From the NCBI RefSeq assembly GCF_034120055.1, contig NZ_CP139368.1:2542001-2606000 (forward strand): a stretch of 64,000 nucleotides of DNA, written 5' to 3'. Origin of the DNA: Microbacterium rhizosphaerae (lineage in GTDB: Bacteria; Actinomycetota; Actinomycetes; Actinomycetales; Microbacteriaceae). Below, piece after piece: positions 32,604-40,111 of the stretch (position 1 is its first letter; the number at the start of each line of letters is the position of its first letter). A program made the position numbers and the translations under genes. Under the pieces are notes generated by a model, which was not told the origin of the DNA, searched no databases, and saw only the letters and a list, made by a program, of their open reading frames with translations.

Positions 32604-33728
32604 CTACTTCGCGGTGCAGGTGGGCAGCTTGTCGAGAGAAGTCCCCGCGCGGACCGCATCCAGAACGGTCAGCGAGTCGTCGAGCGTCTTCACCGAGAAC
32701 ACGCGCAGACCGCTCGGGATGTGGCCGACCACCTCGTCGCAGTTCGTGTCCGGTGCGAGGAAGTAGGTGGCGCCGGCATCCACCGCGCCCCACATCTTCT
32801 GCCGGATGCCGCCGATCGCCCCGACGTTCCCTTCCGCGTCGATCGTGCCCGTGCCGGCGATGTGCCTGCCTGCGTTGAGCTGGCCGGGAGTGAGCTTGTC
32901 GATGATGCCGAGCGCGAACATCATTCCGGCACTCGGTCCGCCCACGTTGTTGAGCTGGATCGTGACCTGGATCGGGAAGACGAAATCGTTCGTCAGCGTC
33001 ACGCCGATGAGCCAGACGTCCCGGCCGTCGACCGTGGTCTTCTTCGGGGTCACGCTGACCTTCGACGGCGTGCCGTCGCGGACGATGCCGAGCTCGATGG
33101 GCGAGCCGGCGGCGTGGTTCACGATCGTGCGGAGCTGATCCGCGGTCGTGATCGCCTGGCCGTTGGCCGTGTCGATGACGTCGCCCTTCTGGAGGATGCC
33201 CTGGGCCGCCGAGTCCTTGGTCAGGGAATACACCTCGATGTGCTGCTTCACGTCGTAGCCGAGATGGGTCAGGGCGGCTGCCGTGGCCTCCTTCTGCGAG
33301 TCCACCATCATGGCGGCGCTCTCCTGGTTGCGCTCGTCCGTCGACTGCCCCTGCGGGTAGACGGCGTCGATCGGCAGCACCTGCATCGACGGGTCGAACC
33401 AGGCGGTGGCGAGCTCGATCCACGACGGGGTGCGCTCACGGTTGCCGCGCACCTGCACGGTGAGCAGGTCGAGCGCCGGCTTCGTCGCGTAGGTCTCGGC
33501 GCCGCTCACCGTGATGAGCGGGACCTCCTTGCCGTTCTCGTCGGGCGCCGTGCCGAGCGTGTCGTAGACGGGGCCCGGCTGCTGGATGACGTACGCGGTC
33601 GGCAGGAAGCTGATCGCCACCAGCGCGACGAGGGCGACGGCGAGCGCCCAGAGACCCGCGATCGTGGCGCGCGAGCGGGGACGTTCCGGGGCAGGCACCA
33701 CCGTCACGTCATCGTCGAACAGCACCAC
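32604..33728 (-). CDS. Membrane-anchored PDZ/Lon-like protease (YlbL type)
   Basis: 374 residues. One N-terminal transmembrane helix (~22-45), a PDZ domain in the middle (SAAQGILQKGDVIDTANGQAI) and a C-terminal S16 Lon-type proteolytic domain. The Ser-Lys dyad is Ser in NNVGGPSAGMMFALG and Lys in GGIRQKMWGAVDAG. The active site would face outward. Two adjacent GTG codons (33728 and 33725) could start it, with GAGAGGGG upstream. It belongs to the block with UPF0182 and is divergent from DUF2342. Confidence 0.93.
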   Translation of the reverse strand: MVLFDDDVTVVPAPERPRSRATIAGLWALAVALVALVAISFLPTAYVIQQPGPVYDTLGTAPDENGKEVPLITVSGAETYATKPALDLLTVQVRGNRERTPSWIELATAWFDPSMQVLPIDAVYPQGQSTDERNQESAAMMVDSQKEATAAALTHLGYDVKQHIEVYSLTKDSAAQGILQKGDVIDTANGQAITTADQLRTIVNHAAGSPIELGIVRDGTPSKVSVTPKKTTVDGRDVWLIGVTLTNDFVFPIQVTIQLNNVGGPSAGMMFALGIIDKLTPGQLNAGRHIAGTGTIDAEGNVGAIGGIRQKMWGAVDAGATYFLAPDTNCDEVVGHIPSGLRVFSVKTLDDSLTVLDAVRAGTSLDKLPTCTAK

Positions 33729-33856
33729 GTGCGCCCCTCTCTCGTCTCGGTCGTTCGCGACCGGCGTAAGCGAGGGTGGGCCCCGACCGGGAGTTGCGAT
33801 GATCCGTGCGACTAGCGTAGATCCACATCCGATCTCTCTGCTGGAAGGCGGCTGAA

Positions 33857-35227
33857 GTGGCAGACGACGACGAGGACCGGGAGCCCGACCTCGAGGAGAT
33901 CCTGCGGAGCCTCCTCGGCGCCGGCGGCGAACTCGACCCCGAGCAGCTCGCGCAGTTCGGCATCGACCCGGCGGCCATGCAGGCGGCGATGCGACAGCTG
34001 CAGGGGATGCAGAGCGCCGACGGCGGCATCGCGTGGGACCTCGCGAAGCGCCAGGCGCTGCACATCGCGAATCAGAGCGACCTCGGTGTGACCTCCGCCC
34101 AGCGCACGGATCTCGACCAGGCCTTCGCGCTCGCGACGCTGTGGCTGAGCGAGTCGACGAGCGTCTCGGACCTCGCCGTCACGCCCCACGCGATCACGCG
34201 CGGCGCGTGGGTGGAGAAGACGCTTCCGGTGTGGCAGGAGCTCGCTGAGCCGGTGGCCACGAGCATCGCCGATGCGCTGACCACCGCACTCAGCGAGCAG
34301 ACGCCCGAGGACATGCAGGGTCTCATCGCGGGCGCCGGCAAGCTGCTGCGCTCCGTCGGCGGCTCGATGTTCGCCTCGCAGCTCGGGAACGTGGTCGGGA
34401 ACCTCTCGCTGGAGGTCGTCAGCGGCGGGGATGTCGGCATCCCCCTCATGCCTGCCGGCGAGGCGGCCATCCTCCCGCAGAACTTCGCCGACTTCGGTCG
34501 CGACCTCGAGATCCCGGTCGATCAGCTGGCTCTCTATGTCGCGACGCGCGAGCTGGCTCACGCACGCCTGTTCCGGCACGCCCGCTGGCTGAGACTGCAG
34601 GTCATCGCGGCGGTCACCGAGTTCGCGCGCGGTGTGCGCGTCGATACGGATGCGCTGGAGGACCTGGCCTCCCGCTTCGATCCGTCGAGTCCCGACGAGC
34701 TGCGCAACGCGCTCGAGAGCGGTGCCCTGCTGCCGCAGCGCTCGCCCGAGCAGGAGTCGGCGCTGCGGAGCCTCGAGAACACGCTCGCCACCATCGAGGG
34801 CTGGGTCGACGTCGTGACCGAGGCGGCGACGAGCCGTCTTCCTTCCGCCGCCCGCATCGCCGAGGCCACGCGTCGCCGGCGGGCCGTGGGCGGACCGGCG
34901 GAGCAGGCGCTCAACTCGCTCGTCGGTCTCGAGCTGCGGCCGCGTCGCATGCGCGAGGCCGCCGCGATGTGGCGGGCCGTGACGGATGCCGTGGGCATCT
35001 CCGCGCGCGACGCGCTCTGGGACTACCCCGACCTCATGCCCACCGCCGATGACATCGACGACCCGTCCGCCCTTGTCGCGCGGCTCGAGGCCCTCGCCCG
35101 CGGTGAGGCGCCCGTGCCCGACGAGATGGACGACGCGCTGGCGGCGCTGCTGAACCGAGAGTCGGGCGACGGAGGGGCCGAGCAGGACGGCGGCACCGAG
35201 GACCTGGACGGCCCGCGCCCGGTCTGA
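33857..35227 (+). CDS. DUF2342 zinc-metalloprotease-like protein
   Basis: 456 residues from a GTG at 33857 with GGAAGG upstream; a TAGCGT -10 box lies further up at 33813. The family is annotated as a zinc-dependent metalloprotease. The usual HExxH helix appears here as RELAH in YVATRELAHARLFRHARWL (residues ~228-240), so the first histidine is replaced by arginine. I recall R-E-xxH from other actinobacterial members, so this may be the family form. Enzymatic activity is not assured. The N-terminus is acidic; there is no signal peptide. Confidence 0.85.
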   Translation: MADDDEDREPDLEEILRSLLGAGGELDPEQLAQFGIDPAAMQAAMRQLQGMQSADGGIAWDLAKRQALHIANQSDLGVTSAQRTDLDQAFALATLWLSESTSVSDLAVTPHAITRGAWVEKTLPVWQELAEPVATSIADALTTALSEQTPEDMQGLIAGAGKLLRSVGGSMFASQLGNVVGNLSLEVVSGGDVGIPLMPAGEAAILPQNFADFGRDLEIPVDQLALYVATRELAHARLFRHARWLRLQVIAAVTEFARGVRVDTDALEDLASRFDPSSPDELRNALESGALLPQRSPEQESALRSLENTLATIEGWVDVVTEAATSRLPSAARIAEATRRRRAVGGPAEQALNSLVGLELRPRRMREAAAMWRAVTDAVGISARDALWDYPDLMPTADDIDDPSALVARLEALARGEAPVPDEMDDALAALLNRESGDGGAEQDGGTEDLDGPRPV

Positions 35228-35322
35228 GGAGGACTCCTCCACAGCGGGCGCGAACGCCGTCCGTTGTGCACAGACCTGCCGACGGCGGCGAGAGATCGAG
35301 GACGTGACCTGACAATCGAGTC

Positions 35323-36174
35323 ATGCTGCGACTCGACCCCGCCTACCCGCCCGTGTGGTCCACGCCGACCCGGCTCCAGCTCGGTGCGGAGGCTGTCGCC
35401 GTCCTCGACGATCCACAGCCGTGGGAGCAGCGGCTTCTCCGCGACCTGCAGCACGGGTTCCCCGAATCCGCACTCGGGGCCGTCGCGGCGCAGTACGACG
35501 TCGGCGAGGCCCAGGCGCGCACGCTCGTCCGGCGACTCGAGGCGGCGCTCGCGCGGTCCTCACCGGTGCGGCGGACCGTACGACTCGAGGTGGCCGAATC
35601 GGTCGATTCGACGGATGCCGCGGCCATCGCCGATGCGCTGGCCGCCCACGGTCTCCTCGACTCCGGGCCCGGCGCGGCGGCGCCTGCGGAACGCATCCCG
35701 GTCGTGCTGCTCGTGCATCACGTCGTCGACCCGCGGCACGCCGCGGCGCTCCTGCGCGAGGACGTCCCGCACCTCCCGATCGTCCTGGCGGGCACCCGCG
35801 CCGCGGTGGGCCCGTTCGTCCGGCCCGGCGTGACGGCGTGCCTGGCCTGCGTGGAAGCGCATCGCGCAGATGCCGACCCGACGTGGCCGGCGATCGCGGC
35901 GCAGCTGCTCGGACGCCCGGGTGTCCCGGTGGGCCGCGCGTTCGCATCGGAGGTCGGCCTCGCCGCGGGGCGCCTGCTCAGCGAACCCTGGACGGCGCGC
36001 CCGGTCGCGCACTCCCTGTCGCTGTCGACCGGGTCGCTGCGGCGCGTGTGGCGCGCGCATCGGCCGCACGCAGACTGCCGCTGCCGATCTCTCGAAGAAA
36101 CCGAGAGGCCTGTCGCTCGGCTCGGCCCCGGCCCCGCGACCACGACAGGGACAGGGTTCGTGCGGCGCGCGTGA
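35323..36174 (+). CDS. Orphan E1-like/TOMM cyclodehydratase-type protein
   Basis: 283 residues. The C-terminal half resembles the ThiF/E1-like partner of azoline-forming (TOMM) systems: VTACLACVEAHRADADPTWPAIAAQLL, with C173 and C176, and HADCRC with C252 and C254, giving the four cysteines of a structural zinc site. The adenylation core is not obvious. No YcaO gene, precursor peptide or dehydrogenase lies nearby, so a bacteriocin role is unlikely. A GACAAT box lies 6 bases before the ATG. The last ~29 residues run past the conserved part and are antisense to the end of the uvrD2-like gene. Confidence 0.7.
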   Translation: MLRLDPAYPPVWSTPTRLQLGAEAVAVLDDPQPWEQRLLRDLQHGFPESALGAVAAQYDVGEAQARTLVRRLEAALARSSPVRRTVRLEVAESVDSTDAAAIADALAAHGLLDSGPGAAAPAERIPVVLLVHHVVDPRHAAALLREDVPHLPIVLAGTRAAVGPFVRPGVTACLACVEAHRADADPTWPAIAAQLLGRPGVPVGRAFASEVGLAAGRLLSEPWTARPVAHSLSLSTGSLRRVWRAHRPHADCRCRSLEETERPVARLGPGPATTTGTGFVRRA

Positions 36175-37744
36175 TCCCGACGTACGCCAGGCGCCGCTCC
36201 TCGTCGACCTGCTCGAACGTCGTCGCGTACGCGATGGGCAGAAGCCCTTCGCTCATGCCGACGAGGTGCACGTGGTCCCACTCGAGGCCCTTGGCCGCGT
36301 GCAGCGTCGCGAGTGTGACCGTGCGCATGCCCGGCTCGTCCTGCGCCTTCGCCCTCGCCACGAGCTCATCGGCGAAGGTGCGCAGCGTGGCACCCGGAGC
36401 CGCTTCGTCGGCCAGCCGCAGGATCGCCGCGCGAGCCTCCCACGCATCCCGCACGGCTCCGCCCGCGGGCGGCGGCTCGTCGGTCAGTCCGAGCGAACGC
36501 AGGACATCCCGCACCGCCTCGCGGAAGGTCGTCTCGAGGGGGGCGACGGCGGCGGCGCGGAGCGCCATGACCGCCTGGCGCACCTCCGGCATGTCGAAGA
36601 AGCGCGTGCCGCCGAGGACGCTCGTCGCCACCTGCTCGTCGGCGAGCGCGCGCAGCAGCTCCGGCGACTGGGAGCGCGCGCGGTACAGGACGGCGATGGC
36701 CCGGGGGTCGACACCTGCGGCGATCTGCGCGGCGATCGCTCGCGCCACCCCGCGGGCCTCGTCCTCGTCGTCGGAGAAGACGGCCACGGACGGCGTGGGC
36801 GCATCGCCCGCCGGTCGATCCGAGACGAGGTTCAGCGCGCCGGGTCGGCCCCGCATGAGCGAGTTGGCGACCGCCAGCACGGGCGCGTCGGAGCGGTGGT
36901 TGCGCTCCAGCCGCACGACTTTGGCGCCCTCGTGACGGCGTTCGAACTCGAGGAGGTAGCGCGCGTCGGCGCCGGCGAACGAGTAGATGGTCTGACTCGC
37001 GTCGCCCACCACGCAGATGTCGCGGCGGTCGCCGAGCCACAGTTCGAGAAGGCGGTACTGCAGGGGGGACACATCCTGGAACTCATCCACCGTGAAGTGC
37101 CGGTACTGCTCCCGCACCGCCTGTGCGACACGCGGCTCGGCCTCGAGCATCCCCGCGCACGCGAGCAGGACGTCCTCGAAGTCGAGCTGCCGTCGCTCGT
37201 CCTTGAGCGCCTCGTACGCGCGCTGCAGGTGGACGACGGCCAGTCCGTCGAGCTCGCCGACGCCGCCCGGGCGCGCCTGCGCGTACTGGTCGATGCTGCG
37301 CATCGTCACCTTGCGCCATTCGATCTCCGCCGCCACGTCGCGGAGGGTCGCGCGGTCGAGGTCCATCCGCAAGCCGTCCGCCGCGTGCGCGAGGAGGCGA
37401 ACCTTGTTGTCCACGATGCCGGGCGCCGCGTCGCCGGCGACCGAAGGCCAGAAGAAGTTGAGCTGGGCGAGGGCCGCGGAGTGGAAGGTGCGGGCGGCGA
37501 CGCCCTGCACGCCGAGCGCGCGCAGGCGCCCACGCATCTCGCCCGCGGCCTTGGCCGTGAAGGTCACCGCCATGACTCGCCCCGGCGAGTACGCCCCGGT
37601 GTCGACACCGTGCGCGATCCGGCGCGTGATCACCCGGGTCTTGCCCGTGCCGGCGCCGGCGAGCACGCACACCGGACCGCGGAGGGTCGTCACCGCCTCC
37701 AGCTGCTGCTCGTCGAGCCCCTCGAGTGCACTGCCGTCGCTCAC
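35978..37744 (-). CDS. UvrD2-like superfamily 1 DNA helicase
   Basis: 588 residues from a GTG at 37744 that overlaps the nudC stop (GTGA). SF1A motifs are complete: LEAVTTLRG (Q motif), LAGAGTGKT, VTFTAKAAGEM, TVDEFQDVSPLQ, VVGDASQTIYSFAGA, RNHRS, TLHAAKGLEWDHV and YVGITRAARTL. Gene order (nudC next door, AdnAB beyond) matches mycobacterial UvrD2, but the HRDC and tetracysteine domains are absent: the helicase core ends at QASRFLREIG near position 36083, followed by a 34-residue low-complexity tail. It unwinds DNA 3' to 5' in repair. Confidence 0.88.
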   Translation of the reverse strand: MSDGSALEGLDEQQLEAVTTLRGPVCVLAGAGTGKTRVITRRIAHGVDTGAYSPGRVMAVTFTAKAAGEMRGRLRALGVQGVAARTFHSAALAQLNFFWPSVAGDAAPGIVDNKVRLLAHAADGLRMDLDRATLRDVAAEIEWRKVTMRSIDQYAQARPGGVGELDGLAVVHLQRAYEALKDERRQLDFEDVLLACAGMLEAEPRVAQAVREQYRHFTVDEFQDVSPLQYRLLELWLGDRRDICVVGDASQTIYSFAGADARYLLEFERRHEGAKVVRLERNHRSDAPVLAVANSLMRGRPGALNLVSDRPAGDAPTPSVAVFSDDEDEARGVARAIAAQIAAGVDPRAIAVLYRARSQSPELLRALADEQVATSVLGGTRFFDMPEVRQAVMALRAAAVAPLETTFREAVRDVLRSLGLTDEPPPAGGAVRDAWEARAAILRLADEAAPGATLRTFADELVARAKAQDEPGMRTVTLATLHAAKGLEWDHVHLVGMSEGLLPIAYATTFEQVDEERRLAYVGITRAARTLSLSWSRGRGRAERQASRFLREIGSGSLRAADARATRAAATRSTATGSARPGAPSRVR

Positions 37745-38646
37745 GCGCCCTCCGCGTGCCATTCGGAGATGAGCGCGTGCGCGATGGAGGAGGGTCCGGG
37801 CAGTCCGATCTCTCCCTCTCCGCGCAGTCCCGCGCCGATCTCGTCCCGCGTGAACCACCGCAGGCTGATGATCTCGTCTCCGTCCGGAAGGACTTCGCCG
37901 TCGTCGAGCGCCGTGGCGCGGAAACCGAGCATGAGCGAGCGCGGATACGGCCACGACTGCGAGGCGCGGTAGCGGATGTCGCGCACCCGCACATGCGCCT
38001 CCTCGAAGAGCTCCCGCTCGACCGCGGATTCGAGGGACTCCCCCGCCTCGACGAAGCCGGCGAAGCACGAGTACCGCTGTCCGCCCCACGCCGCGTTCGC
38101 TCCGAGCAGCAGCCGGTCGGGATCGGTCGCGCTGTCGATCGCGACGATCACCGCCGGGTCGGTGCGCGGGAAGTGCTCGCGTCCGCACTCGGGGCACGCC
38201 CGCATCCATCCCGACATGCGCAGCTCGCAGCGTGCGCCGCAGAACGGGCAGAACTGGCTGTCGCGCAGCCAGCGGCCGAGGCTCACCGCGGTCACCAGGA
38301 GCTCGGCATCGGCCGCCGGCAGCGAGGCGCCGACGACGCGGAGCGGTCCCCAGTCGCCCTCGAAGGGTCGGCTCGCGCCGTCGGGCATGACGGCGCCCAG
38401 CACCGGTCCGTGTTCGTCCCGGCCGAGCAGCGCCCAGTGCGCACCATCGGGCACATCGGCAGGCGCGACGAACCGCAGCGAGGACGGTGCACGCAGCGGC
38501 GCACGGTCGTCGTGGACGACGAGGACGCGCGTGGTCGCATCCGCCCGGGCTCGCTCGACGAACACGGCGTCGGCCCGTTCTTCGGCCGCGCGGGGGATCC
38601 CGCGCCGGGCCAGCGACGGCAGCAGCGGCGACTCGTGGGCGGACAT
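37741..38646 (-). CDS. nudC: NAD(H) pyrophosphatase NudC
   Basis: 301 residues. A zinc ribbon (FCPFCGARC and ACPECGREHFPR) precedes the Nudix domain, whose box reads GFVEAGESLESAVERELFEEAHV; the last glycine of the consensus is His. SQSWPYPRSLMLGF is the NADH-pyrophosphatase signature. It cleaves NADH to NMNH and AMP and can remove NAD caps from RNA. It is cotranscribed with the uvrD2-like gene (4-base overlap) and divergent from the phosphotransferase-like gene. Confidence 0.94.
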   Translation of the reverse strand: MSAHESPLLPSLARRGIPRAAEERADAVFVERARADATTRVLVVHDDRAPLRAPSSLRFVAPADVPDGAHWALLGRDEHGPVLGAVMPDGASRPFEGDWGPLRVVGASLPAADAELLVTAVSLGRWLRDSQFCPFCGARCELRMSGWMRACPECGREHFPRTDPAVIVAIDSATDPDRLLLGANAAWGGQRYSCFAGFVEAGESLESAVERELFEEAHVRVRDIRYRASQSWPYPRSLMLGFRATALDDGEVLPDGDEIISLRWFTRDEIGAGLRGEGEIGLPGPSSIAHALISEWHAEGA

Positions 38647-38698
38647 TCGATCCCTCTCTCCAGGGCGTGGCGAGGTCCCGCCGCGAGGAGGCCCGACC

Positions 38699-38704
38699 TA
38701 CCCT
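38699..38704 (+). promoter_or_regulatory. -10 box of a leaderless promoter for the phosphotransferase-like gene
   Basis: TACCCT, then GGGGGC and ATG at 38711. Confidence 0.5.
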
Positions 38705-38710
38705 GGGGGC

Positions 38711-40111
38711 ATGGCACGCTCACCCCTCACTCTAGCGGCGTCGGTGACATCGGCTCTTCCCCGGGTGGGTGTCGTGAGCGTCGGTGCGCTGACCGACGGA
38801 GGCACCGGCCGGTACGACTCCGCGATCGCGGAGCTGGACGACGGACGCCGCGTCATCGTTCGGGCGTCGACGGATGACGCGGCCGCCGCCACTCTCACGG
38901 CACAGGCGCGCGCGCTGCGCGCCCTGACCCCCGGCGTGCGCGGGCTGCTGCCTTTCGCGGCACCGCAGCTGCTCGGCGAGGCGGACCTCGATTCGGGTCG
39001 CGCGGTCGTCGTCGACTTCATCGCCGGCTATCACGTGGATGCCGCGCACGTGCCGGCGGGACCGGGAGCCGCCACCGCGCTCGGCGAAGCGATCGCCGCC
39101 GTTCATGCGCTCCCTACGACAGTGGTCCGCTCCGAGGGGCTCACGGCACTCACCCCCGATCAGTCGCGCGGCGAGGTCGTCCGGCTCGTCGATCGCGCCG
39201 AGCAGACGCGACGCGCGCCGGCGGCCCTCATCGCCCGCTGGCGGCAGGCGCTGGCCGCCTCGCATCTCTGGCGATTCGAGGGGTCCGTCGTCCTCGGCGG
39301 GGTGGATTCGGTAGACTTCCTCTTCGCCGACGGCCCGCAGGGATTGCACATCGCCGCCCTGCTCGAGTGGTCGGGACTCGCTGTCGGCGATCCCGCGATC
39401 GATCTGCGGTGGACATCGTCCGCCCCCGCCGCGGCCGCCGACGTGTTCGAGGCCTACGCCGGTGCCCTGCACCGCGCGCCCGACGCCGGTCTGCGCATGC
39501 GAGCCCGCATGTACGCGGAACTCGAGTTCGCGAAGTGGCTGCTGCACGGCGTCGAGGAGGACGACGAGGAGGTCGTCGAGGACGCTGTCGCCCTGCTGAC
39601 CGCGCTCGCCGACGGCGTGAGCGCCGACAGCCTCGTCGCAGACACCGAGTCCGATGTGGAGGACGCGCTCGCCATCCTCGGGCGCGTCGCGCCGGCCGCG
39701 ACGGCCGCGATCGACACGTCTATGCAGACGGATGCATACGACGCCGACGCGCTCTCCGAATACCTCGAGACCGACGACCTGACGGCGACGGTGGGTCGCA
39801 CCGCCGCGCCATCCGATTCCGCCGCCGAAGAGGCGATCACGGCGGACTCGCCGGTCCCGCCTGTGTCGGCGACGCGGCCGGAGGACACGCAGCCGATCGA
39901 TCCGACCGAGCTCGTCGCGCTCGCCGAACGCGCCGTGGCCGGCCTGCGTCCGACCGACGGTGCAGCCCTGCAGGTGCTGGACGACTCCCCCGGCGTTCCG
40001 GTGGTCGCTCCCCTGATCGCCGACGAGATCGATCCCGTGGCGGATCAGGCGGATGCCGAGCGGGCCTCCCGCGCGGCGCTCCACCGTTGGGCGAGGTCGG
40101 ACTCGGAGTAG
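38711..40111 (+). CDS. APH-fold phosphotransferase-like protein, probable pseudokinase
   Basis: 466 residues. Residues ~20-290 follow the aminoglycoside/macrolide phosphotransferase fold (ELDDGRRVIVRAS, ALGEAIAAVHALP, GLAVGDPAIDLRW). Key residues are missing: the catalytic HGDxxxxN motif aligns with E190-G191-S192 in WRFEGSVVLGGV, and the metal-binding Asp of IDW is E219 in LLEWSGLAVGDP. The C-terminal ~170 residues are acidic and low-complexity. It is unlikely to be an antibiotic-resistance enzyme. It lies between nudC and adnB and overlaps the end of adnB by 67 bases, tail to tail. Confidence 0.75.
   Translation: MARSPLTLAASVTSALPRVGVVSVGALTDGGTGRYDSAIAELDDGRRVIVRASTDDAAAATLTAQARALRALTPGVRGLLPFAAPQLLGEADLDSGRAVVVDFIAGYHVDAAHVPAGPGAATALGEAIAAVHALPTTVVRSEGLTALTPDQSRGEVVRLVDRAEQTRRAPAALIARWRQALAASHLWRFEGSVVLGGVDSVDFLFADGPQGLHIAALLEWSGLAVGDPAIDLRWTSSAPAAAADVFEAYAGALHRAPDAGLRMRARMYAELEFAKWLLHGVEEDDEEVVEDAVALLTALADGVSADSLVADTESDVEDALAILGRVAPAATAAIDTSMQTDAYDADALSEYLETDDLTATVGRTAAPSDSAAEEAITADSPVPPVSATRPEDTQPIDPTELVALAERAVAGLRPTDGAALQVLDDSPGVPVVAPLIADEIDPVADQADAERASRAALHRWARSDSE

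Noticed and set aside
35323..36174. A bacteriocin (TOMM) biosynthetic cluster
   Set aside because: No YcaO, precursor peptide, dehydrogenase or transporter gene surrounds the E1-like gene; neighbours are core genes.
38711..40111. Macrolide or aminoglycoside resistance kinase
   Set aside because: Catalytic HGD and the metal-binding Asp are replaced and the gene sits in a conserved core block.
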